Notes under the pieces: model-generated
The model's database searches: none
The model's input: the letters and a program-made list of their open reading frames with translations, nothing else
What the model was told of the DNA's origin: nothing
Assembly (NCBI GenBank): GCA_016702645.1
Contig: JADJDP010000013.1
Coordinates: 52,597 to 116,596, forward strand
DNA: 64,000 nt
DNA from: Flavobacteriales bacterium
GTDB taxonomy: Bacteria > Bacteroidota > Bacteroidia > Flavobacteriales_F > PHOS-HE28
Reading direction: 5' to 3'
Program-made: the position numbers and the translations under genes
Part shown: positions 26,458-37,700 of the stretch, piece by piece
How the letters are laid out: each line of letters begins with the position of its first letter
Numbering within the stretch: position 1 is the stretch's first letter

Positions 26458-27449
26458 GCGGGCAGCCCAAGTCGTTCGCACTCGCTGCGGAAGCGCTCTT
26501 TGTTGATGGGCACCACGCCCACTTCTTCGCACACAAGGCCACCGGCAAGGTTGGCGAGTTGTGCTAGTTGTTCGGCAGGCAGTCCTTGTGCAAGTGCGAG
26601 CGATGCCACGGCGATCACCGTATCGCCCGCACCGCTCACGTCGAGGATCTTGCGCGGGTGCGCAGCGATCGTTGAAGCGGCTCCTCCTTCATGCACGAAT
26701 GCACCGTTTTCGCTCAACGTGATGAGCGAGATACGATCGCCAAGCTTGTTTTCCAGTTGGGTCACTGCTTGCTTCACGCTCTCACTGTCCAAGGGGTCCA
26801 CATCCACTTTCAGGCCTTCGCGCAATTCCTTCAGGTTCGGCTTGAACAGGTCAACACCGCGATAGGCGAAGAAGTTCTTCTTCTTGGGATCCACTGCAGT
26901 TGGTATTCCTGCCGCTTTCGCTGCTGCGATCGTACCGGCGATCACCGCTTCGGAAAGCACACCCTTGTTGTAATCCTCGAAGATGAGCACCCCGGGTTTG
27001 GAGGAGCGGATCAATGCCGTAACAGTATCCACTACACGTCCTGCGTCGGCTGCTGAAAGGTCGTCATCCTGTTCCTCGTCCACGCGCACCACGTGTTGTT
27101 GCGCGCTGATCACGCGCGTCTTCACGGTGGTGCGTCGTGCGGTGGATCGCATGATGCCACGAGTATCCAGTCCCTGTTCCGCGAACAGTTTCAAGAGCAA
27201 TGCTGCGTTGTCATCGTCGCCCACCACGCTCACCACGACGGGCGTTGCTCCGAGCGCCTTCAGGTTGAGCGCCACATTGGCTGCACCACCCAAACGCGCA
27301 CTGCGCTCGGTGACCTGCACAACCGGCACAGGTGCTTCCGGCGAAATGCGATCGATCCTTCCCCAGAGATAGGCATCCACCATCACATCGCCCACCACGA
27401 TCACCGTGGTCTTCTCCGCCTTCTGCAGGAAGGAAGCGATCGTGCTCAT
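26454..27449 (-). CDS. rfaE1: D-glycero-beta-D-manno-heptose-7-phosphate kinase (PfkB family)
   Basis: 331 residues, corresponding to the kinase half of HldE only; the adenylyltransferase half is absent here. It phosphorylates heptose-7-phosphate in the ADP-heptose branch of lipopolysaccharide core synthesis. Seen: IVVGDVMVDAYLWGRIDRISPEAPVPVV, RLGGAANVALNLKALG, DPKKKNFFAYRGVDLFKPN and the catalytic DVSGAGDTVIA near residue 270. It overlaps genes on both sides by 4 bases, so it is in the middle of a tight operon. Closely related PfkB sugar kinases cannot be fully excluded. Confidence 0.88.
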   Translation of the reverse strand: MSTIASFLQKAEKTTVIVVGDVMVDAYLWGRIDRISPEAPVPVVQVTERSARLGGAANVALNLKALGATPVVVSVVGDDDNAALLLKLFAEQGLDTRGIMRSTARRTTVKTRVISAQQHVVRVDEEQDDDLSAADAGRVVDTVTALIRSSKPGVLIFEDYNKGVLSEAVIAGTIAAAKAAGIPTAVDPKKKNFFAYRGVDLFKPNLKELREGLKVDVDPLDSESVKQAVTQLENKLGDRISLITLSENGAFVHEGGAASTIAAHPRKILDVSGAGDTVIAVASLALAQGLPAEQLAQLANLAGGLVCEEVGVVPINKERFRSECERLGLPA

Positions 27450-28630
27450 GCACTGCCGAGTTGCGCCACGGCCTTGGCCACGCGATCCATGGCTTCCACC
27501 AGCTTGGCATCGCTGGTGGCGTAGCTGATCCGTAAGGTTCCTTCGGCACCGAAGGAGCGGCCTTCCACGAGGCTGACACCAACGCTGTCCAAGAGATGGA
27601 GGCTGAGGTCCACGGATCCCTTGATCGTTTTTCCGTCGATGGAAGAGCGCACATCCGGTAGGAGATAGAAGGCACCTTGCGGCACATTGCAGCGCCAACC
27701 GGGGATCTTGCTCAACGCCGCAAGTGTGAGGTCCCGGCGACGTAGGAAATCAGCGCGCATGCCCTTGACGAACGCAGGGTCCGCTTCCACACATGCTTTT
27801 GCAACGCGTTGTCCGATGCTGTTGGCACCCGAGGTGAATTGTCCCTGAACCTTTGTGCATGCCTGCGCGATCCATAACGGTGCGCCGATGTATCCTACGC
27901 GCCAGCCGGTGAGCGCGAAGGCTTTGCTCAATCCGTTCACGGTGATGGTGCGCTCGGCCATGCCGGGCAGCGACGCGAAACTCACATGCTCACCCTCGAA
28001 CACGATGTGCTCGTAGATCTCATCGGCGATCACGTACAGTTCTTCGTGTTTCGCTACCACTTCCGCCAGCGATTCCAACTCCTTGCGTGAAAGGACCGAT
28101 CCACTCGGGTTGCACGGCGAACTGAACATGAGCAAGCGCGTCCGCGGCGTGATGGCTGCGGCGATACGCTCCACCGGCGGTTTCCAATCCTCTTCCAACG
28201 TGCTTGATACGATCACCGGTTTGGCACCGGCCAAACGCACCTGCTCGGAATAGCTCACCCAATAGGGCGCGGGGATCACCACCTCGTCACCGGGTCCGCA
28301 CAAGCTCATCACCACGTTCATGATGCTGTGCTTGGCACCGGTGCTCACCACCACCTGGTCGGCGGTGTACTCCAATCCGTTGTCCCGCTTGAACTTGTTC
28401 GCGATGGCCTGGCGCACATCGGCGTAGCCGTTCACCGGCGTGTACTTGTGCCAGGGGCCGCGCAGGGCTTCTTGGGCCGCTTCCAGTGCAAAAGCGGGTG
28501 GGTCGTGGTCGGGTTCTCCCAAGCTCAGATCGATGATGTCCCGGCCTTGTGCGCGCAATTCGCGACAACGGCGGGCCATCAGCAAGGTGGCGGGTTCTAC
28601 AATGGCTTTGACGACGGGCGATAGGTGCAT
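27446..28630 (-). CDS. aspC: Class I pyridoxal-phosphate aminotransferase, aspartate aminotransferase type
   Basis: 394 residues. Fold type I aminotransferase, most like the Ib subgroup of aspartate aminotransferases. Seen: SLGEPDHDPPAFA and YTPVNGYADVRQAIANKF in the N-terminal arm, PAPYWVSYSEQV, the cofactor-binding SPCNPSGSVLS and ADEIYEHIVF, the Schiff-base lysine in TVNGLSKAFALTGWRVGY, and the substrate-binding Arg in LRISYAT near the C-terminus. First gene of the operon down to the FAD protein; a TAGCTTCG box at 28644-28651 may be its promoter. Substrate choice beyond aspartate is not certain. Confidence 0.88.
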   Translation of the reverse strand: MHLSPVVKAIVEPATLLMARRCRELRAQGRDIIDLSLGEPDHDPPAFALEAAQEALRGPWHKYTPVNGYADVRQAIANKFKRDNGLEYTADQVVVSTGAKHSIMNVVMSLCGPGDEVVIPAPYWVSYSEQVRLAGAKPVIVSSTLEEDWKPPVERIAAAITPRTRLLMFSSPCNPSGSVLSRKELESLAEVVAKHEELYVIADEIYEHIVFEGEHVSFASLPGMAERTITVNGLSKAFALTGWRVGYIGAPLWIAQACTKVQGQFTSGANSIGQRVAKACVEADPAFVKGMRADFLRRRDLTLAALSKIPGWRCNVPQGAFYLLPDVRSSIDGKTIKGSVDLSLHLLDSVGVSLVEGRSFGAEGTLRISYATSDAKLVEAMDRVAKAVAQLGSA

Positions 28631-28712
28631 GATGAACGGGGGCGAAGCTAAACAAGGCCGTTCCGGCGCTTGCCGGTCAGGTTCCCGATATTCGTCCACC
28701 GCTTTATCCACG

Positions 28713-29237
28713 ATGAACGATCCAATTGTACAGGTCCTGGTAGCCGTGCTCCCCTCGTTGGTGGTCTTTCTCACCGCCTTCTATCTCATCAAGCAGTTCA
28801 TGGGTGCGCGCACGAGCGAGCGGATGCTGGAACTGAAGAAGGACGACCACAAGCACGTGCTTCCGCTGCGCTTGCAGGCATATGAACGCATCACACTGCT
28901 CCTGGAGCGGATCCAGCCGGGGCCGCTGGTGTTGCGTGTGCATACGAGCCGTATGGATGCAGGTGACCTGCATGCCGCGCTCGTCTCGACCATACGCGAG
29001 GAGTACGAGCACAACGTGACGCAACAGATCTACATGAGCGACCGTGCCTGGGCCAAGGTGAAGCAGGCCAAGGAAGAGACGATCCGGCTGGTGAACTTCA
29101 GCTACCAGCAGATCGGTACCTCATCATCGGCCACTGAACTGAGCCGCGGGATCTTCGAGAGCACCGCGCGACTTTCGCACACACCATCCCAAGAAGCGTT
29201 GGTGGTGATCAAGGACGAGGTGCGCCGTCTGTTCTGA
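28713..29237 (+). CDS. Conserved single-pass membrane protein of unknown function (Bacteroidota)
   Basis: 174 residues. One N-terminal membrane segment (about residues 6-30, VLVAVLPSLVVFLTAFYLI), then a soluble part that starts with a charged helix (RTSERMLELKKDDHKHVLPLRLQAYERITLLLERI). It resembles a Bacteroidota-restricted family (DUF7935-like) with conserved LRLQAYER and REEYEHN; function unknown. Divergent from the aspartate aminotransferase gene and convergent with meaB, overlapping it by 29 bases. Confidence 0.75.
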   Translation: MNDPIVQVLVAVLPSLVVFLTAFYLIKQFMGARTSERMLELKKDDHKHVLPLRLQAYERITLLLERIQPGPLVLRVHTSRMDAGDLHAALVSTIREEYEHNVTQQIYMSDRAWAKVKQAKEETIRLVNFSYQQIGTSSSATELSRGIFESTARLSHTPSQEALVVIKDEVRRLF

Positions 29238-30210
29238 AGAGAGCCAGTATTTCGTCCGCAGCGGCGAAGGGGCTCTTCGCACCGGCAAGCACTTCCGCGT
29301 GCAACGCGGGTATCAACTTCGTCAAGCGTGGATCGTGCTTCAACAGGTCGCGCAAGCCGTGGAGCACCGCTTGGTCCATCCAGTGCAGGTTTTGCGCACG
29401 TCGATGCTCCTCTTGGTAACCGGAGGCATGGTCAGCGGCCCGCAACAGTTCGATGCGATCGCCCAATTCCGCGATCCCTTCGCCACTGATGGCGCTGGTG
29501 AGCAGCAGTTCCGCGGAACGACCACTTGGCCTCAACGGGAGCAGGGAAATCGCGCTGCGCAGATCGCGGCGAGCAGCTTCAGCGCGCATGCGCGCATCAC
29601 CTTCTGCTTTGGTGAAGGCGATCACGTCCGCAACTTCCATGATGCCCCGTTTGATCCCCTGCAGCTCATCGCCGGCTCCCGCGATCAACAGGAGCAGGTT
29701 CAGGTCGGTGAGATGGTCCACATCCAGTTCGCTCTGGCCCGTTCCCACGGTTTCAACGATGATGCGATCGTAGCCGGCTGCTTCACAGAGAGCGATGGAT
29801 TCACGCGTGCGGCGTGCAACTCCGCCGAGATTGCCAGCTGCCGGGGTGGGACGAATGAAGGCAGCATCCTTCACTGCCAAACGTTCCATGCGCGTTTTGT
29901 CACCGAGTATGCTCCCGCCCGTGCGTGCGCTGCTGGGGTCTATGGCGAGCACAGCCACCCGATGCCTCTTATCGATCATCCACGTTCCCAGCGCGTCGAT
30001 CAACGTGCTCTTGCCAACTCCGGGTATTCCCGTGATGCCGAGGCGCAATGATCTTCCACCATGAGGAAGGCAGCGCTCCACCAGGACACGTGCGCGCAGG
30101 AGATCGCTTTCTCGTTCGCTTTCGATCAGCGTGATCCCACGTCCCAGCGCTGAACGATCGCCTTCGCGCAATGCATGGAAGAGCGACAGGTCCGGGTCCA
30201 TCCTGATCAA
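29209..30210 (-). CDS. meaB: Methylmalonyl-CoA mutase-associated GTPase MeaB
   Basis: 333 residues. G3E-type P-loop GTPase that chaperones and protects adenosylcobalamin-dependent methylmalonyl-CoA mutase. Walker A is GITGIPGVGKSTLIDALG; then AVLAIDPSSARTGGSILGDKTRM, FIRPTPAAGNLGGVARRTRE, the switch region DRIIVETVGTGQSELDVDHLTDL and base-recognition FTKAEGD. The mutase itself is not in this window. It overlaps the preceding gene by 4 bases and the convergent membrane-protein gene by 29. Confidence 0.94.
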   Translation of the reverse strand: MIRMDPDLSLFHALREGDRSALGRGITLIESERESDLLRARVLVERCLPHGGRSLRLGITGIPGVGKSTLIDALGTWMIDKRHRVAVLAIDPSSARTGGSILGDKTRMERLAVKDAAFIRPTPAAGNLGGVARRTRESIALCEAAGYDRIIVETVGTGQSELDVDHLTDLNLLLLIAGAGDELQGIKRGIMEVADVIAFTKAEGDARMRAEAARRDLRSAISLLPLRPSGRSAELLLTSAISGEGIAELGDRIELLRAADHASGYQEEHRRAQNLHWMDQAVLHGLRDLLKHDPRLTKLIPALHAEVLAGAKSPFAAADEILALFRTDGAPRP

Positions 30211-30806
30211 TACCCCTTACGGTAGTTGTCCACCCATTCTTCGTCCCCCATGTCGCGGAGAAGGCGGAACAGATCTTCGCCCTTGACCATGCTGTGCATG
30301 TACAACATGCCGTAGTCGGCGAGCAGGAGCATTTGTCGTGGGCTCGGAGCATTCGGGGTTTCCGCCCAGCCGTTACCGGGGTGAACACCCTCGGCCTGTC
30401 GGAACGGATATTCCCAGAAGCGTAGTTTCCAGAGGTCGTCGAACACGCCGCAATCGGTCATCACGATGCGGCCGTTGCCCATTTCCGCCGGTGGCAGACA
30501 GCTGTTCACACCATACTTGCGGAAGAGGTTCGCACCATCGGGGTTTGCGTTGCTGGGAACACCGCCTTGGGCTTGCAGGACGAACTGGCCGCGCGTCACG
30601 GGCTCGTTCGCGAGAACGCGGCCTTCGAACTCCTTGACCACAAAGAGCGTGAAGAGTTCGTTGTTCATGCCTGTGGTAAGGGTGAGTCCGAAAGTGTAGG
30701 TGGCGAACACCGGTCGTAGCGCCCCGTTGCCGCTGACAGTGGCCAGCAGACAGGCGCAAAGCACCATCGCGGCCTTTGCCATGCTCATTCGCTCGGAACG
30801 ATCCAT
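30207..30806 (-). CDS. Exported protein of unknown function upstream of meaB
   Basis: About 199 residues from Met at 30806 (alternatives at 30788 and 30866). A basic N-terminus and hydrophobic stretch (AAMVLCACLLATVSG) indicate a signal peptide. The mature part has no repeat or CTD and no recognised motif; it ends RLLRDMGDEEWVDNYRKGY. Its stop overlaps the meaB start by 4 bases, giving translational coupling, while upstream it lies 57 bases after array gene A. I do not recognise the family. Confidence 0.6.
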   Translation of the reverse strand: MDRSERMSMAKAAMVLCACLLATVSGNGALRPVFATYTFGLTLTTGMNNELFTLFVVKEFEGRVLANEPVTRGQFVLQAQGGVPSNANPDGANLFRKYGVNSCLPPAEMGNGRIVMTDCGVFDDLWKLRFWEYPFRQAEGVHPGNGWAETPNAPSPRQMLLLADYGMLYMHSMVKGEDLFRLLRDMGDEEWVDNYRKGY

Positions 30807-30862
30807 CACACGGTCACGTTTCGCCCACATCGTGGATCGCCCACGAACGCTGTGACGAGTGG

Positions 30863-33800
30863 TCACTGTTTCACGAACCGTGCGTTGCCGCGCGATCCTC
30901 CATCCACGTCCTTCAACTCGAAGAAGTAGCTACCAGCTTCCAGATCGCGAACGGGTATCGCCAGCTGCCCGGAATCATCGAGTGCCGCCGCGTTGCCGCC
31001 GCTCACCATCCGCCCGCTTGCGTCGAGGATGCGCCACTGCAGCGCATGACCGGCTATGGAACTGCTGCTGACCATGAGCACATCGTTCGCAGGGTTCGGG
31101 TAGAGTTGGATCGGTAGTTCACCCGAGCGGAAGTTGACGGCCACGGTGTTGGACGGAAGCGAACTTCCATCCAGGTCCGTGATCTTCAGTCGATAGTAGT
31201 TGACACCCGCGGACGGTGAACGGTCGACAAAATCGTACGCAGTGAAGGTGTTGGAGGAGCCCTGCGCTTCCACCCGGCCGATCGGCTGGAAATTGGTGCC
31301 GTCCTTCGAGCGTTCCACGATGAAGTGGGAGCTGTTCGATTCGCTTCCAGTGGACCATTCCAATGCCACGGCAGACCCTGACCGCTCTCCATTGAGACCG
31401 AGGAATTCCACCGGCAAGGTGCAACTGATGGAGGCACAAGGAGGGAAGCCTGGCGTGCCACAGTTGGGTTGGTACTGGAAGGTGAGGTCGAAGGCGAATC
31501 CTGTCATGTACCAATTGTCAACGTAGAGGATGTAGACATCTCCGACCGCAGCCGTGATGTACTGGTTCCAACTATCCCCGAAAACCCCTTCGGTCACATC
31601 CGTCGCCACCCAATTCAAGCCGGTCAAAGAGGGACCGTCGGCCCATGAACAGCGGAGTGGAAGCGTATTCGGTGGACAGGTGATCGATGGGTAAGGGTCC
31701 CCAGAGGCCGAAATCATAATCCGAAACACCGTATGGGAATGGGTTGATCGTGAATCCGATCTGTCCTGGGGCGGAGACTTGGAAGGCATACCATACACCG
31801 CGGCGCTCATCGGTGATCAGGCAGCCCCGATTGCCTGTGTTCAGGTCCGCAACCGCACCTGTGTTCTGTGGGTTGGCGGATTGCGCCGTATTCTCGCAAA
31901 TGAACACAGCCCCGACACAATCCTCATGCGGGGCCGGAGGGAGATTGCACGGAGCGTTCACCGTGAGAGCGAAGATGAAAGGACCTACGACGGGCGGTGA
32001 ACCACTGCTGAAGAGAATACCACCATTGGCAGCCGTGAGTTGGTAGGAGATCTGGTTCTGGAAACCGCCCGCAGCGGTGTAGCCGATGGTCATGACGTCC
32101 CCGAGCACTGCACCAAAGCTGATGGACCCGGTGGAACCGATGATCGAATAATTGGTGCAGACCGCGTTCACGCATACCGTCACGAAACTTCCACCCCAGC
32201 CATCGCCAGCAGTATCATTCATTCGAAGAATGAAGTTGCAACAGGTTCGAACGGATCGTTACGCTGGGCGCACAGCTGGAAGGTGCCATCGGTACCTGAC
32301 TGACGCCAAACACGCACGTAGAGCGTTTCGCCCGGAACCAGGGAAGCCGCAGCAAGGCTCACTTGCGGCATCGGGTTTCCGGCCGGAACCGGTCCTACCA
32401 GTTGGCAACTGAGTTGTGTAAGAGCCAAGCGTGCCTGGGCAGGAACCCGAGGCGATGCGATAAACGGCCATGCCTCCATCGGTGAGCGAAAAAGTCATCG
32501 GTGTCAATGATCAGGCTGGCCGGCGCAACGAAGGGGTTGGGAACCTGGACCGTGAACCACACATCGTTGGTGGCAACGCCACAACTAGGGGGGCGGGCAC
32601 GGTTGCGGTGGTGGTTGCGTTGGTGTTCGTGAAATTATCGAAGATGCAACCATGCTGCACCGGCACCGCGATCGCACCACACGGATCGTTGTTGGCGGGC
32701 GGGAAGGTGGGCGTTGCGCAGATCGTGAAATTGGCGAACAACGCGTTCTTGTTCCACACGCGGACGTACAGCACGGTGCCCGCCACGATGGTCGTACCGT
32801 TCTGATTGACCTGCATGGCTGGCATCCCTACAGCGGGATCATTGCACGCAACCAGGGCATAACCCGCCGCGCAGGAACTCGCGGTGTAAACCGCCATTGC
32901 TGCATTGTTCAGCGTTGGGCTCGCGGTATTGATGATCACGCCGGAACCGACCGGAACGGCTGGTACCGTTACCGTGAACCATACATCATTGTAGGGCGCT
33001 GCACCACCACAGCCGGGTGCGGGTATGCCAGCTGTTGCCGTTGCGTTCTGGTTCGTACTCGTTACGGTGCTACATCCGGCATCCACAAGCACCGGAAGTG
33101 CGCCACAGGGATTGTCATTGGGCGGTGGCGTCGGGTTGTAGGCGCATATCTCGAAGGTGCCACCGTTCACGGCTCCGCTCTCCGGCCATACCCGGATGTA
33201 GATCGTTTGGCCCGCGAACGCTGGCGGTATGAGCAAGTAGGGCTGGTTGGCCGTACCGGTGAGCAAATTGTCGTTACAGCTTATCAGGCTCAAGGAGAGT
33301 GTGGATGGGCAAGCGCCAGTTGCGGAGTAGGCGGCCATGGCAAGATTGGTCGCACCCACATGGCTGGTTTGGATGGCTAGGCCATTTGCCGAACAACGGA
33401 AGTGAACCACATCACCCCCAATAGGAACCACACGCAGGTCCGCGGGCGGACCCGGTGGCCGTAGCCCATGAAGTGGTGGCACCGGAGAAGGACGAAGAAC
33501 CGCTTCCGGTGGCACCTGAAGCGGGATCGCCCCACATGGATTATCGTTCAGAGGAGGGGAGGAGCAGGCGAGCAGGTAATGGAAATGGTGCCACAGGCCG
33601 TGTGGTCTATGAGGCAGGAATTACCGCTGCCATTGTTCCGCAACAGGCGAATGGAATAGATGGCGCCCGCGCCTGCCTGGTGAATACACCACCGAGGCGT
33701 GGCCGGAAGGAGTTCCGCAGCCATCATCATCGAAGGTGTCAAAGCCGCCGGCGGCGGTGAAGCCAGTGGCCGGGTTCGTTATGCTCAACGTGCTGTTCCA

Positions 33801-34544
33801 GGTCACCCCGGTTGCGCACATCCTGATCGTGTACACTCGCCCGGGCACATGTAGTAGTTCACGTATTCATCCGCACAAAGAGTGCCGGTGAAAAGGGCGG
33901 GGCATACCGAACAATTCTGTGCAAGCGGGGCCTGACGGTCCCCGCAACATCCGGTGGATAGTTGTTCGGCCAGGCTGGGTAGCGTGAAATTGGTCATCGA
34001 TGAAGGTGCCGGTTGCCAGGCTGGCTGGCTCAACGTATCGTTGCGCAGCGACGACCAGGAGGATCGTAGTGCCCGGAGCAACATTGAGACCAGTGATGGC
34101 GTGCCGGGGTGACCAATGCCGCCCCAGTGCATGCCGCATGGTGGTCGTGGAGACCCCGTGTGGTCGTGACGTTCTTGCGGACCATGGTGTTCGCAGGAAC
34201 CGTGGCTGCGGCCCATCCGGCCTGGGGACGGGGGTGTAGTTCGAGATGGCCAGTCCCGCAATGAGCCGGTCGCGGCCGCGCTCATCGTGAGCGTACCCGC
34301 ACCAACTCCGGTAATGGTCGTGCCGGCTCTGGGATAGGCCGTTTCCCACCACCGCCATGCCGATCACCCAGCCAGCCGTGGAAGCAACCGCAGTAAGCGT
34401 GGGCTCAACTTGGTCGTTGTCGCCGTAGTGGACACATAGCCGTTGGTCCGGTCACCGGTGTTCCATTGCATTGAGCATGCACATCAGGATGGGATGCGAA
34501 CAACATCGCCGCTGCCAAGGCCAACTTTCCGAGGAACTGTTTCA
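30863..34544 (-). pseudogene. Array gene A: large T9SS type A surface protein, broken by several frameshifts
   Basis: Start at 34544 (MKQFLGKLALAAAML, signal ending HAQ); the stop at 30863 follows RGNARFVKQ, a type A sorting end. Between them at least six frame changes are needed, near 34450, 34000, 33500, 32510, 32230 and 31690. Order of modules: an N-terminal domain with WAAATVPANTMVRKNVTTT; repeats with NDNPCGA, DVWF, VYIRVW and FEICAY; a MNDTAGDGWGG domain; an ENTAQSANPQNTG/DYDFGLWGP domain; a VERSKDG fibronectin-like domain with GVNYYRL; then the CTD (LYPNPANDVL, LDASGRM). Homology continues across every break, so these are recent or are consensus errors. A TACTTTAG box at 34652-34659 may drive it. 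Confidence 0.7.
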
Positions 34545-34651
34545 TGGCCGTAGATATTGACCGCTCTTTTGGGGTACGTTATTGCTTGAACACGGTGGAC
34601 GCATAAGAGTTCGTGCTTTCAATGCAATAGCCCCATTGGGGCAAATGGTGG

Positions 34652-34659
34652 TCTAAAGT
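34652..34659 (-). promoter_or_regulatory. Candidate -7 box upstream of array gene A
   Basis: TACTTTAG on the minus strand, 107 bases upstream of the gene A start. The gap 34545-34758 otherwise holds only the gene B terminator candidate. Confidence 0.3.
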
Positions 34660-34689
34660 AAGGCGAGATCCTTCCATGCCGTCGCCCAC

Positions 34690-34745
34690 GTACCCCATAG
34701 GTTTTCCAAAAGAAAATAACCCGAAAACGGACCGCTGGGTTACCT
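34690..34745 (-). terminator. Candidate terminator after array gene B
   Basis: On the minus strand a short stem (AACCC with GGGTT) is followed by the T-rich run TATTTTCTTTT. The stem is weak, so confidence is limited. Confidence 0.4.
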
Positions 34746-34758
34746 GTGGTTGGAGCCC

Positions 34759-37700
34759 TTACTGGCGCACGAACCGGGCGGTTCCGAGCGGCGTGCCTTC
34801 AGCACCCGTCAGTTCCACCACATAGCTGCCCTGGTCCACCCCCCCAGATCGATCTCCACCTGGTTCATGCCAACGCCCACGGAGCTGCGTCCGGCACGCA
34901 CGATGCGCCCGCTAGCGTCCAGAACCTTCCATGTCGCGGCCCCTTCAGCCGGCATTTCCATGGCCAGCCACAGGTTTCCGTTGGTCGGATTGGGGTACAC
35001 ATCCAAATGGATCCGTCCCCACTGGTACACCGCCGTTACCACATTGGAGTGAGTTCTTTCGCCCGAAACATCGACCTGCTCCAAGCGATAGTAGTTCACC
35101 CCTTGATGGGCGCATCGTCCACATAGGTGTATTCCACCAAGGTCTGTGAGAAGCCTGCGGCAGGAACGGTCCCCAACAGATCGAAATGACGACCGTCCGC
35201 AGAACGCTCCACGTCGAAGAAGGCCGTGTTCGATTCGAAGGAGGTTGCCCACTTGAGTTCCACTTGTTGTGCTTTGGGCACCGCCTCGAAAGAGATCAAT
35301 TCCAAGGGAAGGGAGCAGTTCAGGATGTTCGTGGGTTGGTTCTGCCAATCCATCACGAACGCGATCCCGTTACGCTACCAATTGTCCACGTAGAGCAGGT
35401 AGGTCTGGTTGGCCAGGGTGGGAATGAAGCGGACCCACTTATCCCCGTACGGGTCCTCCGACACATCCAAGGCGGTGTAATTGAGGCCCGTGTTCCCATA
35501 TACGCCCGATGCCGAACAGCGCAAAGGTGGACCTACAGGAGGACACGCGGGGGTGAGCGTACTGTAGGGACCCCAAACCGCGAAGTCGTAGTCGGTGGTG
35601 TTGGGCACTTGGATCGTGAAGGCGATGTTCCCAGCCATGGCTGCGGTGAACCTGAACCAGACGCCCTGTTGCTCGCCGTACAAACAACCGTCGTTGGCAG
35701 GTGTCAGGTCGAAGACATTGCCCGTGTTCGTGGGGTTCTGGCTGATCGCTTGATCGTTGCACACGGTGAAAGCCCCAAGCAGTCCGACGGAGGGGATGGA
35801 GGTACGTTGCAGGATGGGTTGACCGTAAGACCATAATTCGGCGCTCCAGTGTCCACCAAGGGATTTGGGCTCCCATACAGAAGCAGCCCGTTGCTAGCCA
35901 GGAGTTGGAAGGCGATCTGGTTCGTGAACGTCGCTCCGTTCTGAACGTACTGGAGGGTGACCAACTGACCGATGGTGGCAGTGAAGGTGATGGTCGCCAA
36001 CGAGCCGAAGACCTGGTAGTTGGTGCAGGAACCACCAACACACAATTGGACGTAGGCTCCGTTCCAGCCGTCCCCACCGCTATCGGCCATGTTCAAGGTG
36101 AAATAGCAACCTGTTGGCGTGACCGGATCGCGAGCGCAGATCTGGAACGTACCTGCATTGCCCGTGTAGTGCCAGATCCGAATGAACACCGTGGTGAAGG
36201 GGCCAACGCAATGTTCGATAGGGGCATCAATGCCCCGTTACCACTTCCGGCTGATTGGCAGCTTCCCCGCAACGAGGGTCAGTGAACCACAGGTGCCGGT
36301 GTAAACCGCGATCGTGGCATCAGTCAGCACGCCGTTGTCCGTGTCGATCTGCAGTTGGCCACTGGCGGGAACCACGGCGGTGAACCACACGTCATCCACT
36401 GGAGCAGCACCAACACAACCCGGTAGTCCGGGCACCAAGGTTTGTGTTGCGTTCTCGGTAGTGAACGGAGGTGGGAACACACATCCCGTGCTCACGGGCA
36501 AGGCGATGGCCCCACAAGGTTCGTTGTTCGGCGGTGGGAAGTTCTCGTAGGCGCAAATGCTGAAGGTGCCGAAGACGGACACCTGGCTCCAAATCCGGAC
36601 CAGGTAAACATTGCCGTTCGTACCGACACCTGCCACGAGTATGCGTGGCATGAGGCTGGCACCATTGCCAATGGCACATCCCACCGGGGTCAAGGTCGGC
36701 GCACAGGCAGTACCCGTGAACGAGTACACCTCCATCGCCATGTCGGTCAATGAACCCGCTGCGGTACTGATGGTCATGGATTCCGAAGGAGGCATCGTGA
36801 CCTGGAACCAGATATCCTCCCTGCACTGGCGTTCCACATCCTGGAACGGGTGCGGTGAAGCCGACCGCATTGGGTGTTGCGTTCTCCGTGGTAGCTCCTT
36901 GTGGCGAACAAGCCGCAGCTACTGGCAACACGATCGCTCCACAAGGTTGATCGTTCGGTGGCGGAACGGGTTCGTATGCGCAGATGCGGAAGGTTCCCAT
37001 ATTGGCGAGGCCGGAATTGGACCACACCCGGATGTAGACCGTGCTTCCAGCGACCAAGCCACTGAGCGTGATGTAGGGGTTCAGCACGCCGGGACTGGAG
37101 TCATCGTTGCAGTAACATGCAGCGATCGGGGTCAATGCTCCCGGTGTACCGGAATAAACGGAAACCGAGATATTGGGCGACGTGACCAACTGGGTTTGAA
37201 CGCTGAGAGTTCCAGCGGCGCTTACGACCGTGCTGAACCAGACATCGAGCCCAGCATAGGAACCCGTGCCGGCGGAGCAACCAGCGCCGCACAGATCGGG
37301 TGGTGCCACCCCGCTCGTGCTTGTGGCGAACGCATTCGTGGCGTTGATGAAATTGCAAGCCGTGGATGGAGGGATCGCGATCGCGTTCACCGGTTCGTCA
37401 TTGGGCGGTGGCGGTGGATTGGGTGCGCACTGCACGTTCAGGGTGCCGCACAGCAGAGCGTTCACCACGCACGGGTTGTTGTAGATGCGCACGTAGTAAG
37501 TTCCAGTGGCGGCGGGTATGAACGAAAGGATGGCATGGCCACCGGTGGTTCCACATCCATCCTCATTGAATTGCGGAAATCCGTTCGCGAGGATCGTGCC
37601 TGGTGTGGCACCCGTGTTGGTGGTTAACGTGATGTTGGAGTTCCAAGCAGCAGAACCGCACAAGGAAAAGGTGTAGGTCTGCCCGAAGCACATGTAGTAA

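Noticed and set aside
20070..35380. Amber (TAG) recoding as a sense codon, suggested by in-frame TAG in tamL and array gene B
   Set aside because: TAG is used as the ordinary final stop in several clear genes here (for example valS, ppx, the lipoprotein at 9696 and the head-GIN gene), so genome-wide recoding is not supported.
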